DNA from: Proteromonas lacertae
Lineage: Eukaryota; Sar; Bigyra; Opalinata; Proteromonadidae
Assembly: GCA_002245135.1 (NCBI GenBank)
Contig: NGBS01000904.1
Span: 1 to 40,969, forward strand
DNA length: 40,969 nucleotides
Direction of reading: 5' to 3'
Every line of letters starts with the position of its first letter. Within the stretch, counting starts at the first letter, position 1. The position numbers were made by a program, and so were the translations under genes. The notes beneath the pieces were generated by a model, which did not search any database, was not told where the DNA came from, and saw nothing but the letters and a program-made list of their open reading frames with translations. This document shows, piece after piece, positions 34,001 through 40,969 of the stretch.

Positions 34001-34476
34001 TGAATAGCTTATACGGTAAATTTATGGAACGTGTTGAAAAGAGAAGTAACATATCTTTAATTACTAATGAAGATCAAATGATTAATGCTGCAAGTGATCC
34101 ATGGTTTAAAGACTTTATCATTATTGAAGGTGATTTAAGAATTGCACATTTTCATAAGAAGCTATATGAAATTAATAAACCTATACAAATTGGAATGGTT
34201 ATCTTAGCACTGTCTAAACTCAAAATGCAAAAATATTGGTATGATGTATTGGATAAAAAATATGGTTCTGATAAGCTAACACTATGTATGACTGATACTG
34301 ATAGTATACTTTTCTCAGTTGAAACTAATGATATTTTTAAAGACTTAGAGGATCCTAATAATAATGAAAGAAAGGGGGAAATAGCACAGTGTGCCATTTC
34401 CCCCTATGGTTTTTTGATTCAAAAAAAGATCCGTTTCAATGTGTGCCATTTCCCCATATTGTTTTTTCATCATTAG
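31013..34476 (+). pseudogene. polB: Broken family B DNA polymerase (second, related copy)
   Basis: Two frames, 31013-32605 and 32653-34476, align in order with the element A polymerase. Exo I is YYDTETYF (32132-32155). A CDFC/HHDHF module lies at about 32500-32570, Exo II is GHNAMKYD, motif A is YQDYNSLYTS, motif B is KKLMNSLYG and motif C is MTDTDS. The break falls just after the HHDHF motif, around 32570-32600: a one-base deletion fits, and the second CxxC pair is missing. The C-terminal ~110 residues, including the KxKMY motif, are gone, and similarity stops at the 34374-34404 palindrome. The whole region is as AT-rich as the host and differs strongly in codon use from element A, so it is an older resident. 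ATG 31013 is the first plausible start, about 50 bp from the element A end. It may be a relic of an A-like element or part of the Polinton-like element to the right. Confidence 0.85.
34374..34404. repeat. 31-bp palindrome at the polymerase truncation point
   Basis: GGGGGAAATAGCACA, one central G, TGTGCCATTTCCCCC: 15-bp arms with one mismatch. The core (CACAGTGTGCCA) resembles the core of the element A terminal palindrome (TACAATGTGCCA), and both are flanked by G-runs and C-runs. Confidence 0.8.
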
Positions 34477-34490
34477 AAACGTTTTTAATG
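34390..34490 (+). repeat. Two ~50-bp tandem units carrying TGTGCCATTTCCCC
   Basis: Unit 1 (from 34390) and unit 2 (from 34442) both run TGTGCCATTTCCCC, TAT(G/T)G-TTTTTT, an A-rich or mixed stretch, CGTTT and (C)AATG. Unit 2 lacks the opposite palindrome arm. Confidence 0.6.
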
Positions 34491-34834
34491 CATAATAAAT
34501 ATATCAATCGATTTCTCTATTTATGCTGGGCTCATATATGCCCTTAGTTTGACTTTCTGATCATAATCGAAATTTAATTTTCTTAAAAAAATTCAAAAAA
34601 CAATGATAGATAGGATGGCCACTATACTGTGTGATATGACACCATATAGTGACCATCCTATATCAAATAAAACAAAATATAGAGTTCAAGCCAAATCACT
34701 TTTGAAACGCATCTATTTTTCTATTATTGATATTTCTTATAAGACTTGTTATAATGCTAATTAATTATGTAAATTATGAAAACAACACTCCCACACAAAC
34801 ACAATATATCATTTGAACCAATTAGGACCAGAGA
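34477..34834. other. Junction region between polymerase relic and the next genes
   Basis: No gene seen. It contains the second tandem unit, a small GGGC...GCCC hairpin near 34529-34545 and a large palindrome at 34611-34660. It probably includes the boundary between the polymerase relic and the integrase-bearing element. Confidence 0.5.
34611..34660. repeat. 50-bp imperfect palindrome, possible element terminus
   Basis: AGGATGGCCACTATACTGTG (34612-34631) pairs with CACCATATAGTGACCATCCT (34640-34659), about 17 of 20 positions. Its layout (GC-bearing outer arms, GTGT/ACAC near the centre) matches the terminal palindromes of element A. It may mark the left end of the element that continues off the right edge. 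Confidence 0.65.
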
Positions 34835-35669
34835 TTAATAATCATTTTGGTACTCTGGCTCCACATCATCATCATCATCTACTATAAATTGTGACAAGTT
34901 ATCATCATCCTCATCTTCCTCTGTACTGGTGTCTTCTTCCTTTCTGTTTGAATTTCTTTTCTGATTGGTCTTCTTTCTTTTGAATCTTGGAGCTTTAGAT
35001 GTACTGCGCTTTCTTTTGGTGGATGACACCTTTAACAACTTGTTGTCATCATCATCATTATAATCATCATCATCCAGATTATCAAACAACGATGCTATAG
35101 AGACTTTACTACTTACTATACTTTCAGCAGTACTTCTGTAAACAATATCTCCTTTCGAATTCTTGTTTTCTTCTTTTTCGCATTTTGCTAAATCGTTGTC
35201 ACCGAAATGTATGATATACATACAAGTCAGTTCTATCATATCCTCCATTGCATGGTCAAGCATACGATCATACTATTGATTCAAAATTGAAATATATATT
35301 AAATGAATATACGATGCTTTTGTCCAGATCCTCTTTATACACGATATTACATAGCAGGACAGACATCAACACTCTGGACATCTTTAATCTTTCATGATGA
35401 TCATCAATCTTTTCAATTTCTGTGAATCTTTTGTACCATGTAGTGAAACGCCTTATACTGAAGTTACCATTCCAGCTATAGACATATAATAATATAATAT
35501 ACCTATAACGTTGCAAATCTTTCTCATGTTCTACAATCGTCTTAAAATTCTCACATAAAATTTTATATATGCTCGGATTTGGATCATTAATGAAGCTGTT
35601 TTTGTATAGTATCTTCCAGTTGCTCATAATAAGTGAATTGAAAGGGAAATAACGTTGAACGATGAACAA
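34835..35669 (-). CDS. Spliced unknown protein with acidic and Lys/Arg-rich tail
   Basis: Two minus-strand frames join across a 40-nt intron (35312-35273, GTATATTC...CAATAG) in phase 0. Exon 1 is 35669-35313 and exon 2 is 35272-34835, 264 residues in all; Met at 35627 (MSNWKIL) is an equally likely start. The first half is helical with aromatic residues (NFSIRRFTTWYKRF, RLKMSRVLMSVLLCNIVY). The second half has DDDDYNDDDD, a basic block (TKRKRSTSKAPRFKRKKTNQ) and a second acidic run ending VEPEYQNDY. Alternating acid and basic tracts suggest a nuclear or DNA/histone-contacting protein. No family recognised. It is divergent to the integrase, 90-130 bp apart, so they may share a promoter region. 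The host-like intron implies splicing by the host machinery. Confidence 0.6.
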
Positions 35670-35793
35670 ATGTTATATGTATATATATATATTTTTTAAA
35701 TGTTGTTATAAAGACATATAACTCTATTAATTTAGATAATAATCATAATGAAATGAATTTCATTATTACTTTTGTTTTTTGTTTTTGGACCAT

Positions 35794-37080
35794 ATGTTTA
35801 GCACTAATAGTTACGATCCACATTTATACAGCTCATATAGCAACCAAAACCCATATCCTGTCAAACCGTTACCTACAAATGGTAACTTATCACTTGCAAC
35901 ATATATTAACCATGGAGCACCGAATATTACACATCCAACAAGAGAGGCTTCGTATGAAGACCAAATGTCAAACCAAATTGCCCAATATCGATCACGCTTA
36001 GATGAACTATATAAAAAATATTATTACCTTAATGAAAATGAATTTATCAAAATGACACAACATTTGTCTAGTATAAATGATATAGCTCCACCACCAGATG
36101 TAGTACGTGAATACTTAAGGAGACAACCTGGAAAACAAATTGTTGATTTCAAATATAAAAAAAATAATCCATTCGCAACTATCAAAAAGCCTGGGTACTT
36201 CCAAATGGATATAGTGTTTTTCTTACCTGATATGGAACATTTGTATTTTATCGAAATGAATTCAAGAAAAGTATGGGCAATATTTATGCCTAATAAATAT
36301 GGTGATATTACATTGGATGCATTTCAGAAGTGGTATTATGAAACAGATGCCTATGGAAACAAAACACATAAAAATGTGGTAAGTATCCTATCAGATGCTG
36401 ATGCTAGTTTTTCAAATATCAAGAAGTTATGTGATGCTGAAGGAATATCATATTTTCAAAAAGATGGTTCTGAGCATAAAATAGAGTCATTATTGGATAG
36501 ATCAGTGAGTGTGATAAAAAGATTGTTGTACAAACACTTGGTGGATCTGGGATATGATGCACCTACATATATGGCAGATATTGATCACAATGATAAGCAT
36601 ATTATACCAGATATGAATTATAAATTAAAACTCGATAGTATAATACAGGAAGTGATAGATGACTATAACAACAAGCCATTACCAGGAATTAAAGGATATA
36701 CACCAAATGAGGTATTCCATAGTCCAGAATTACAAAAACAAATATTACAAAAATCAATTAACTACAACTTAAAGAATTATGAAAAATTGGACCATACTGG
36801 TCAAAATTTCGAAGTAGGTGATTTGGTGAGATTCAAAGAGAGAAGACGTAAAATGGATAAGAACATATACTGGTCAGACAATGTATATAAGATAATCAAG
36901 AAAAATCGATATTCATACAATTTAGGTGATATCAATGGGAATGACATTCAAGGTTTTTCATTAATTCGATTCAAACACTATGAGTTGCAGTTAGTGAGAA
37001 AAGATGATGCACCAACCACATGGTTTAGAAAAATACTGGAGAGACCCAAGAGAAAGAAGGGAGACAAATCAATATTGTAA
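35794..37080 (+). CDS. Polinton/retrovirus-type DDE integrase
   Basis: 428 residues from ATG 35794 (the open frame extends 15 nt upstream without an ATG). The core has the rve fold signature: first Asp in FQMDIVF, then beta strands (MEHLYFIEMNSRKVWAIF), second Asp in SILSDAD, and Glu in HKIESLLDR about 30 residues later. C-terminal to it, VGDLVRFKERR...YWSDNVYKIIKK...Y is the SH3-like/chromo-type tail common in Polinton and Ty3-type integrases. The enzyme would insert linear element DNA into the genome with short target duplications. An N-terminal HHCC zinc motif is not obvious. The ORF is intact. Neighbours (protease fusion, small basic protein, broken polB) place it in a Polinton/Maverick-like element. 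Confidence 0.88.
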   Translation: MFSTNSYDPHLYSSYSNQNPYPVKPLPTNGNLSLATYINHGAPNITHPTREASYEDQMSNQIAQYRSRLDELYKKYYYLNENEFIKMTQHLSSINDIAPPPDVVREYLRRQPGKQIVDFKYKKNNPFATIKKPGYFQMDIVFFLPDMEHLYFIEMNSRKVWAIFMPNKYGDITLDAFQKWYYETDAYGNKTHKNVVSILSDADASFSNIKKLCDAEGISYFQKDGSEHKIESLLDRSVSVIKRLLYKHLVDLGYDAPTYMADIDHNDKHIIPDMNYKLKLDSIIQEVIDDYNNKPLPGIKGYTPNEVFHSPELQKQILQKSINYNLKNYEKLDHTGQNFEVGDLVRFKERRRKMDKNIYWSDNVYKIIKKNRYSYNLGDINGNDIQGFSLIRFKHYELQLVRKDDAPTTWFRKILERPKRKKGDKSIL

Positions 37081-37130
37081 CGAATAAATTTTTATTATGT
37101 TATATATTGTATATGTTGTTTTATTATTAT

Positions 37131-37328
37131 TGGGCATTGGATAGACTAGCTACGATGAGGGCTGCGTTTCTAATTTATAATTATTTATTTATTTATTTAT
37201 TAAATTAATTTCACAAGGAATTTATGGAAGTTTAATAATTTCTACTTGGATGTGTGTTGTTTAATATTGCGCCATTGAAATTCGGCTTGAATCATCCTGG
37301 CACGGTATATCTAAATGCCCTTTTTTTT
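37131..37328 (+). ncRNA. Candidate structured RNA, T-run terminated (unit 1)
   Basis: GGGCATTGGATA (37132-37143) pairs with TATCTAAATGCCC (37308-37320) with one bulge, closing a ~190-nt unit followed at once by eight T, as in Pol III transcripts. The interior has a more GC-rich block (GCTACGATGAGGGCTGCG, 37149-37166), then AT-rich filler with a TTTA microsatellite, then GCGCCATTGAAATTCGGC near 37269. It shares the opening TTGGG..T..GATAGACT with unit 2. No known RNA family recognised. Confidence 0.35.
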
Positions 37329-37335
37329 ATTTAAT

Positions 37336-37431
37336 TGGGATCTGATAGACTGTGCAAGGAAAAAAGAGTCATGCAGCTGGCATTAGTGGTTCGATTCCTA
37401 GCACAGACTATTAGTAATCCCATTTTTTTTT
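37336..37431 (+). ncRNA. Candidate structured Pol III RNA with A/B-box-like motifs (unit 2)
   Basis: TGGGAT, GATAG, CTGTGC and AGG (37336-37359) pair in order with CCT, GCACAG, CTATT and ATCCCA (37397-37422), giving about 20 bp in a long interrupted stem. Nine T follow directly (37423-37431). The loop holds TGGCATTAGTGG (A-box-like) overlapping GGTTCGATTCC, a perfect match to the tRNA T-loop/B-box. It does not fold as a normal tRNA. It lies between the integrase and the next ORF, about 255 bp after the integrase stop. Confidence 0.45.
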
Positions 37432-37493
37432 AATTTCTTTTTTTTTAAATATTTTATTATACATATACATATAGTATATTCTATTTTTTATAT

Positions 37494-37901
37494 ATGCTTA
37501 CACTACCACCACAGATTGAATATAAATTACCAGAACTTGAATCCAAGGTAACAAAGAAATATCATTTAAGTGGTCCAGACATATACTTGGATTTGTATAG
37601 CCTACAATTCCTTATATTTTTTTATTATCGAAAACCTATATATCAATGGTATTTTGAGTTAACACACAAAATGATTAACATGATCATGAGTCAACGTTTG
37701 ATATTAGTGTTTGTAGGTCCTTGTGACTTAGGAAATAGAGATTATCCGAAAGTTACATATACACCAACAATGAAAAAAGTAATCATTAGAATGCCACAAA
37801 GATGTTTTAATGGTAAGATGCCAATATTCTTCAAATGTACTCATATGGATAGAGAGATGATAGAATATATTGAAACTCATACAATATTTCACCACACATA
37901 A
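37494..37901 (+). CDS. Unknown 135-residue protein of the Polinton-like element
   Basis: ATG 37494 to TAA 37899-37901. It looks like a compact alpha/beta protein, with helices in the first half (LYSLQFLIFFYY..., YFELTHKMINMIMS) and strands in the second (LILVFVGPCDL, KVIIRMPQRCF). No known domain recognised. It lies between the RNA-like units and the convergent protease-fusion gene, in the same direction as the integrase. The codon pattern is as AT-rich as the rest of the region. Polinton small ORFs in this position are often structural or regulatory, but I have no evidence for either. Confidence 0.6.
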   Translation: MLTLPPQIEYKLPELESKVTKKYHLSGPDIYLDLYSLQFLIFFYYRKPIYQWYFELTHKMINMIMSQRLILVFVGPCDLGNRDYPKVTYTPTMKKVIIRMPQRCFNGKMPIFFKCTHMDREMIEYIETHTIFHHT

Positions 37902-37935
37902 CAAAACAGAAAAAAAAAATAATTAAGTAATAATT

Positions 37936-37971
37936 TTATATTATATATATATATATATATATTATATTAAT
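37936..37971. repeat. (TA)n simple repeat between convergent genes
   Basis: An almost pure TA run of about 30 bases separates the end of the 135-residue ORF from the stop codon of the convergent protease-fusion gene. Likely neutral 3' spacer. Confidence 0.8.
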
Positions 37972-40712
37972 CCAAATTGTTTTTTCATTAACCTAATTTT
38001 TGCTTCACCCACTATTGTATTATAGTCAGTAGCCTTTTTGAAACTACACTGATCTCTTAAAATATTTTTCAAAAAATTAATAGCAAAAAAACCACAGTTG
38101 GCAGTATTTGAATTTTGATTCTGTACTCCATTGATTTTAAGTTCATACTTTTCATTATGATACTTCTTTAATTTTTTCAAATTTTTTTTAAATTCTTCCA
38201 AGTGTTGAGGATCTTCACCAAATGAATCATAGTACAGGAATTGTTTCTTGATATTGTCAACTACTAAGGCCACCCAATGACCTATAGAATCAGGGCTAGC
38301 TTGTGTGGTGAGTGTATTGATTATGATTCCCCATTGATTCTTCTTTTTGGGTATAGGAAGTACAAGCTCGTCCCAGCAGAACACTCCCATGAACTTTCCA
38401 TGGAAATTATTGAACTCATTTTTCACAATTAACTCTATATCAAAGTTCGATAAAGCATCTGAAGTGATACTGTTATACAAAACTTTCCTACGTGAAATTA
38501 ATTTCTTTACTTTTTTATTATTTCCATTACCTATTCCAAAGTAACTCATAGCTTCACTGAGTTGTTTTGCTTGATCTAAATTACTCACTGCTCTACCAAA
38601 ATTAGTGAGTGAACTTGGAATTGTTTGTTGTGAACGTTTCACGTAGTTATCCATTTTGATTGCATTCTTGTGTTGATATGGTGTTGGTTTTAACCAATTC
38701 AATAAACCACCTGCATCTAGCAAACCAAAACAAGCAGTCAATGCACTGAATACTGTTCCTATACCTGCAACAGTTTGTAATGTACCTGTTGGATCAGCTG
38801 CAACAGCAGTTTTTGCCATTGATGGCATAGCTTTTGATAATTCACTAATACCTTTAACTGCTGCTGCAGCAGTTGTTGCATCACCTCCATTTGCAGCTGC
38901 AGCTACAGTTGCTGCTGTTTTTAATGTATCACCTACATTTTTTGCATCTATATTTCCAATATTAGAAAATTTGTAGAAGAATGGAACTAATTGAAATAAG
39001 TATCGAACATATGGATGAGTATTGAACATAAATGAAACACCAAAGTTATACAACAAGTCTACAGGTAACCATGATTTTTGAATTGCTTCAGGTAACATTG
39101 ACTTAACTTTTTCTGAATTACCATAATACAAGTCAGTGATAGCAGGTAATCTACCACCTGACAGCATACGAATTATCTCATAGTAGTCGAAAATGAAGTA
39201 CCACATTACATACAAGAACCCTGATGTTGGTAGTTTAGATTTTTTCCATAACCAATAAGCTAAACATGTCATTACTATTGCACGAACATACTTCATTGCA
39301 TGATCTACTTCAAACATTTGAGGAGTAACTCCACCTACCAAATATGACTTCATTGTATAGTATATTTGTGGAAATATCCTAAATACATTCTCTACACACA
39401 GGAACAAATTACCAGCAAAACCCATAAAATCAGATTCACGTAATGAATCAAGTGCTTTTTGAAACTGTGAATTTTCAAATTGTGCCCATGAATTACAAGC
39501 AGTTTTCACTAAACCAATAGCTATTTCATATTTTTGTTTATTATCTGCATTCACCCACTCTTGAGGAAGTGAGTGACCTAACTTCTCTCTGTTATAATCA
39601 AAGTTAATGAAATCTCTACTATTTTGTGATGCTATTTCATTCAGTTCTCTATATTTATCTTCATTAATCCATGTATGCGGTTCTTTATCTATATCTATAG
39701 CACTATTCACCAGTTCTTGATTTTTTGGATCTAATGCCCATCTATAAAATTTTGATCTTTCTAATATCTCTTGATCATCCATATATCTTTGTGCCTTTTG
39801 ATTATTCAATGCAATATATTCTTTTACTTTTTCAGCTCGATTCGGATCAAAATTATATGGATCTGAATATTGATTGATCTTACTTACTCCATCAACTAAT
39901 TCATTTTGCAAATACTCCTGCTGTAATAATAGTTTGTTATAATATTCTATTGCATCTTTATCATTACCTGTTAATTTATCCCAAGTTGAGGTCAACCAAT
40001 CTTGTCTATAATTTTTATAGGCTGCTAATTGAGGATTCTTTTCTATAATCTCTTGCAATGATTTATAATTTTGTAATTTAGGAAATTTTTGTAACAAAGG
40101 ATCTGTAACTCTATTCATTCCATTATCATATGCCTGAACATCTGCTTCTGTAACATATTCAGGCCAATTCAAAAGATAGCTTCTTGGATTAGATGTATCT
40201 AATTCTGCTAATGGGAATGTTCCTCTTAAATGTCCTGTTTTATGTTCACGATCTAGCATATCATAAAAATTAATATGATAATTGTTAGGCAACATTGAAG
40301 CATAATTATTAGTTAATGCATATTGAACTTCTTTTCGAGCTTGTCTATTCAAACCTGGACTAAATAATTTATCATAATTCCAATTATAATCATATCCTAC
40401 AGTTTCTTTTGGTATATATGGTTGAATATATTCTGGTATTTGACTTGGCTGTAATTGTGATGTTCCATTATAAGCAGCACTAGCAGCATCATACATTTGT
40501 TGTCTTGGATTAGTAATAATGACATGCTCATTAGGACCAACACTTTGACCCACTCTTAATGGTATAATACCACTATTACCACCTAATTTCTTAGTAGCCA
40601 AGAGATGCCTCCGTGGGATATTCTCTAATTTTAGTTTATTTCTTCTGTTTATGTTTCTTATGTTTGAAATGAACATGTTTTCTTCTACCTGAACCTGTCT
40701 TTGGATATCCAT
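37962..40712 (-). CDS. Large membrane-containing protein fused to an adenovirus-type cysteine protease
   Basis: Up to 916 residues. The C-terminal ~150 residues carry a clan CE (Ulp1/adenain-like) protease core in order: His812 in IGHWVALVV, Asp829 in YYDSFGED, a Gln at ~864-866, and Cys873 in NTANCGFFAINFL. Upstream, residues ~475-515 hold two strongly hydrophobic segments (VRAIVMTCLAYWLW and FLYVMWYFIF), and ~610-690 is an Ala/Gly/Thr-rich stretch with more hydrophobic patches. The N-terminal ~450 residues are soluble, Asn/Tyr/Gln-rich and unrecognised. In adenoviruses and Polintons the protease matures virion proteins and is usually a small separate protein, so this fusion to a putative membrane or virion protein is unusual. 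The start is uncertain: the frame overlaps the upstream gene by 77 nt, and Met at 40676 or a start near residue 73 are possible. Confidence 0.72.
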   Translation of the reverse strand: MDIQRQVQVEENMFISNIRNINRRNKLKLENIPRRHLLATKKLGGNSGIIPLRVGQSVGPNEHVIITNPRQQMYDAASAAYNGTSQLQPSQIPEYIQPYIPKETVGYDYNWNYDKLFSPGLNRQARKEVQYALTNNYASMLPNNYHINFYDMLDREHKTGHLRGTFPLAELDTSNPRSYLLNWPEYVTEADVQAYDNGMNRVTDPLLQKFPKLQNYKSLQEIIEKNPQLAAYKNYRQDWLTSTWDKLTGNDKDAIEYYNKLLLQQEYLQNELVDGVSKINQYSDPYNFDPNRAEKVKEYIALNNQKAQRYMDDQEILERSKFYRWALDPKNQELVNSAIDIDKEPHTWINEDKYRELNEIASQNSRDFINFDYNREKLGHSLPQEWVNADNKQKYEIAIGLVKTACNSWAQFENSQFQKALDSLRESDFMGFAGNLFLCVENVFRIFPQIYYTMKSYLVGGVTPQMFEVDHAMKYVRAIVMTCLAYWLWKKSKLPTSGFLYVMWYFIFDYYEIIRMLSGGRLPAITDLYYGNSEKVKSMLPEAIQKSWLPVDLLYNFGVSFMFNTHPYVRYLFQLVPFFYKFSNIGNIDAKNVGDTLKTAATVAAAANGGDATTAAAAVKGISELSKAMPSMAKTAVAADPTGTLQTVAGIGTVFSALTACFGLLDAGGLLNWLKPTPYQHKNAIKMDNYVKRSQQTIPSSLTNFGRAVSNLDQAKQLSEAMSYFGIGNGNNKKVKKLISRRKVLYNSITSDALSNFDIELIVKNEFNNFHGKFMGVFCWDELVLPIPKKKNQWGIIINTLTTQASPDSIGHWVALVVDNIKKQFLYYDSFGEDPQHLEEFKKNLKKLKKYHNEKYELKINGVQNQNSNTANCGFFAINFLKNILRDQCSFKKATDYNTIVGEAKIRLMKKQFGLI

Positions 40713-40962
40713 CTAAAGACATACCAAATAAACCATAATTTACTTTAGGCCATAAATGATATTCACTACCCATACCATTAATTAAATTACACACATCTGA
40801 TCGTGCTTCTGGAACACTATGACCACATTGATATTTGAAATAATGTAAGTAATCTGCCAATTGATCTATTGTTCCACCATAGCTGGAATACTTTGATATA
40901 ATATCTAATGGCAATCCTACATTTTTACATACATTTTCTAAATCTTGTTTTGTATTATTCAT
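40636..40962 (-). CDS. Small protein with strongly basic C-terminus
   Basis: 108 residues, ATG 40962, TAA 40636-40638. The first ~80 residues look folded and contain Cys, Trp and Tyr (YKYQCGHS-like helix region, DVCNLINGMGSEYHLW). The end is GSGRRKHVHFKHKKHKQKK, a basic tail typical of nucleic-acid-binding or core proteins, such as the small basic proteins of adenovirus-like particles. It is on the same strand as, and upstream of, the protease fusion, whose frame overlaps it by 77 nt. They could be co-expressed, or read as one product through a frameshift. The window ends seven bases upstream of the ATG, so a longer or spliced 5' end cannot be excluded. No family recognised. Confidence 0.55.
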   Translation of the reverse strand: MNNTKQDLENVCKNVGLPLDIISKYSSYGGTIDQLADYLHYFKYQCGHSVPEARSDVCNLINGMGSEYHLWPKVNYGLFGMSLDGYPKTGSGRRKHVHFKHKKHKQKK

Positions 40963-40969
40963 AACCCAT

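Noticed and set aside
37336-37422. A standard tRNA gene, because of GGTTCGATTCC and paired ends
   Set aside because: The T-arm does not form five pairs, no D-arm or anticodon arm can be drawn, and the ends instead pair as a long interrupted stem.

Overview
The window is nuclear DNA from an unidentified ciliated or flagellated microbial eukaryote. Three things show this: a near-complete axonemal dynein heavy chain gene, very AT-rich genes cut by tiny introns (26-52 nt, mostly GTAT...TAG), and eukaryotic-virus-like mobile elements. The genetic code appears standard: TAA, TAG and TGA all end reading frames and none interrupts the 11.6 kb dynein exon. I cannot name the organism from sequence alone.

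Region 1 (1-9670) holds host-type genes. 1-2932 is a frameshifted gene for a mucin-like type I surface protein with two ectodomain modules, the first badly decayed. 3209-6221 and 6374-8394 are tandem BTB/POZ-type paralogs that share intron positions; the first has an in-frame TAA. 8467-9670 (minus) is a four-exon histidine acid phosphatase whose RHGDRAP motif only appears after splicing.

Region 2 (10333-23269) is a two-exon gene for a 4,294-residue inner-arm dynein heavy chain of the DNAH1 type.

Region 3 (23554-30962) is a 7.4 kb mobile element (element A), visibly less AT-rich than its surroundings. It has ~57 bp terminal inverted repeats, a possible TATATA target duplication, structured subterminal DNA, a large protein-primed type B DNA polymerase with an embedded zinc/HHDH module, and unrecognised ORFs. 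It shows no integrase, capsid gene or host-type intron. It sits about 50 bp upstream of the start of a second, related but broken polymerase gene (31013-34476), which is truncated at a striking palindrome.

Region 4 (about 34611 to the window end) looks like part of a Polinton/Maverick-like element. It has a DDE integrase, an adenovirus-type cysteine protease fused to a large membrane-containing protein, a small basic protein, a spliced acidic/basic protein, and two T-run-terminated inverted-repeat units that may be Pol III RNAs. Capsid and packaging ATPase genes are not seen and would have to lie beyond the right edge.

The most interesting signals are element A itself, the palindromes with a related core at its ends and beside the broken polymerase, the paired RNA-like units, and the protease fusion.
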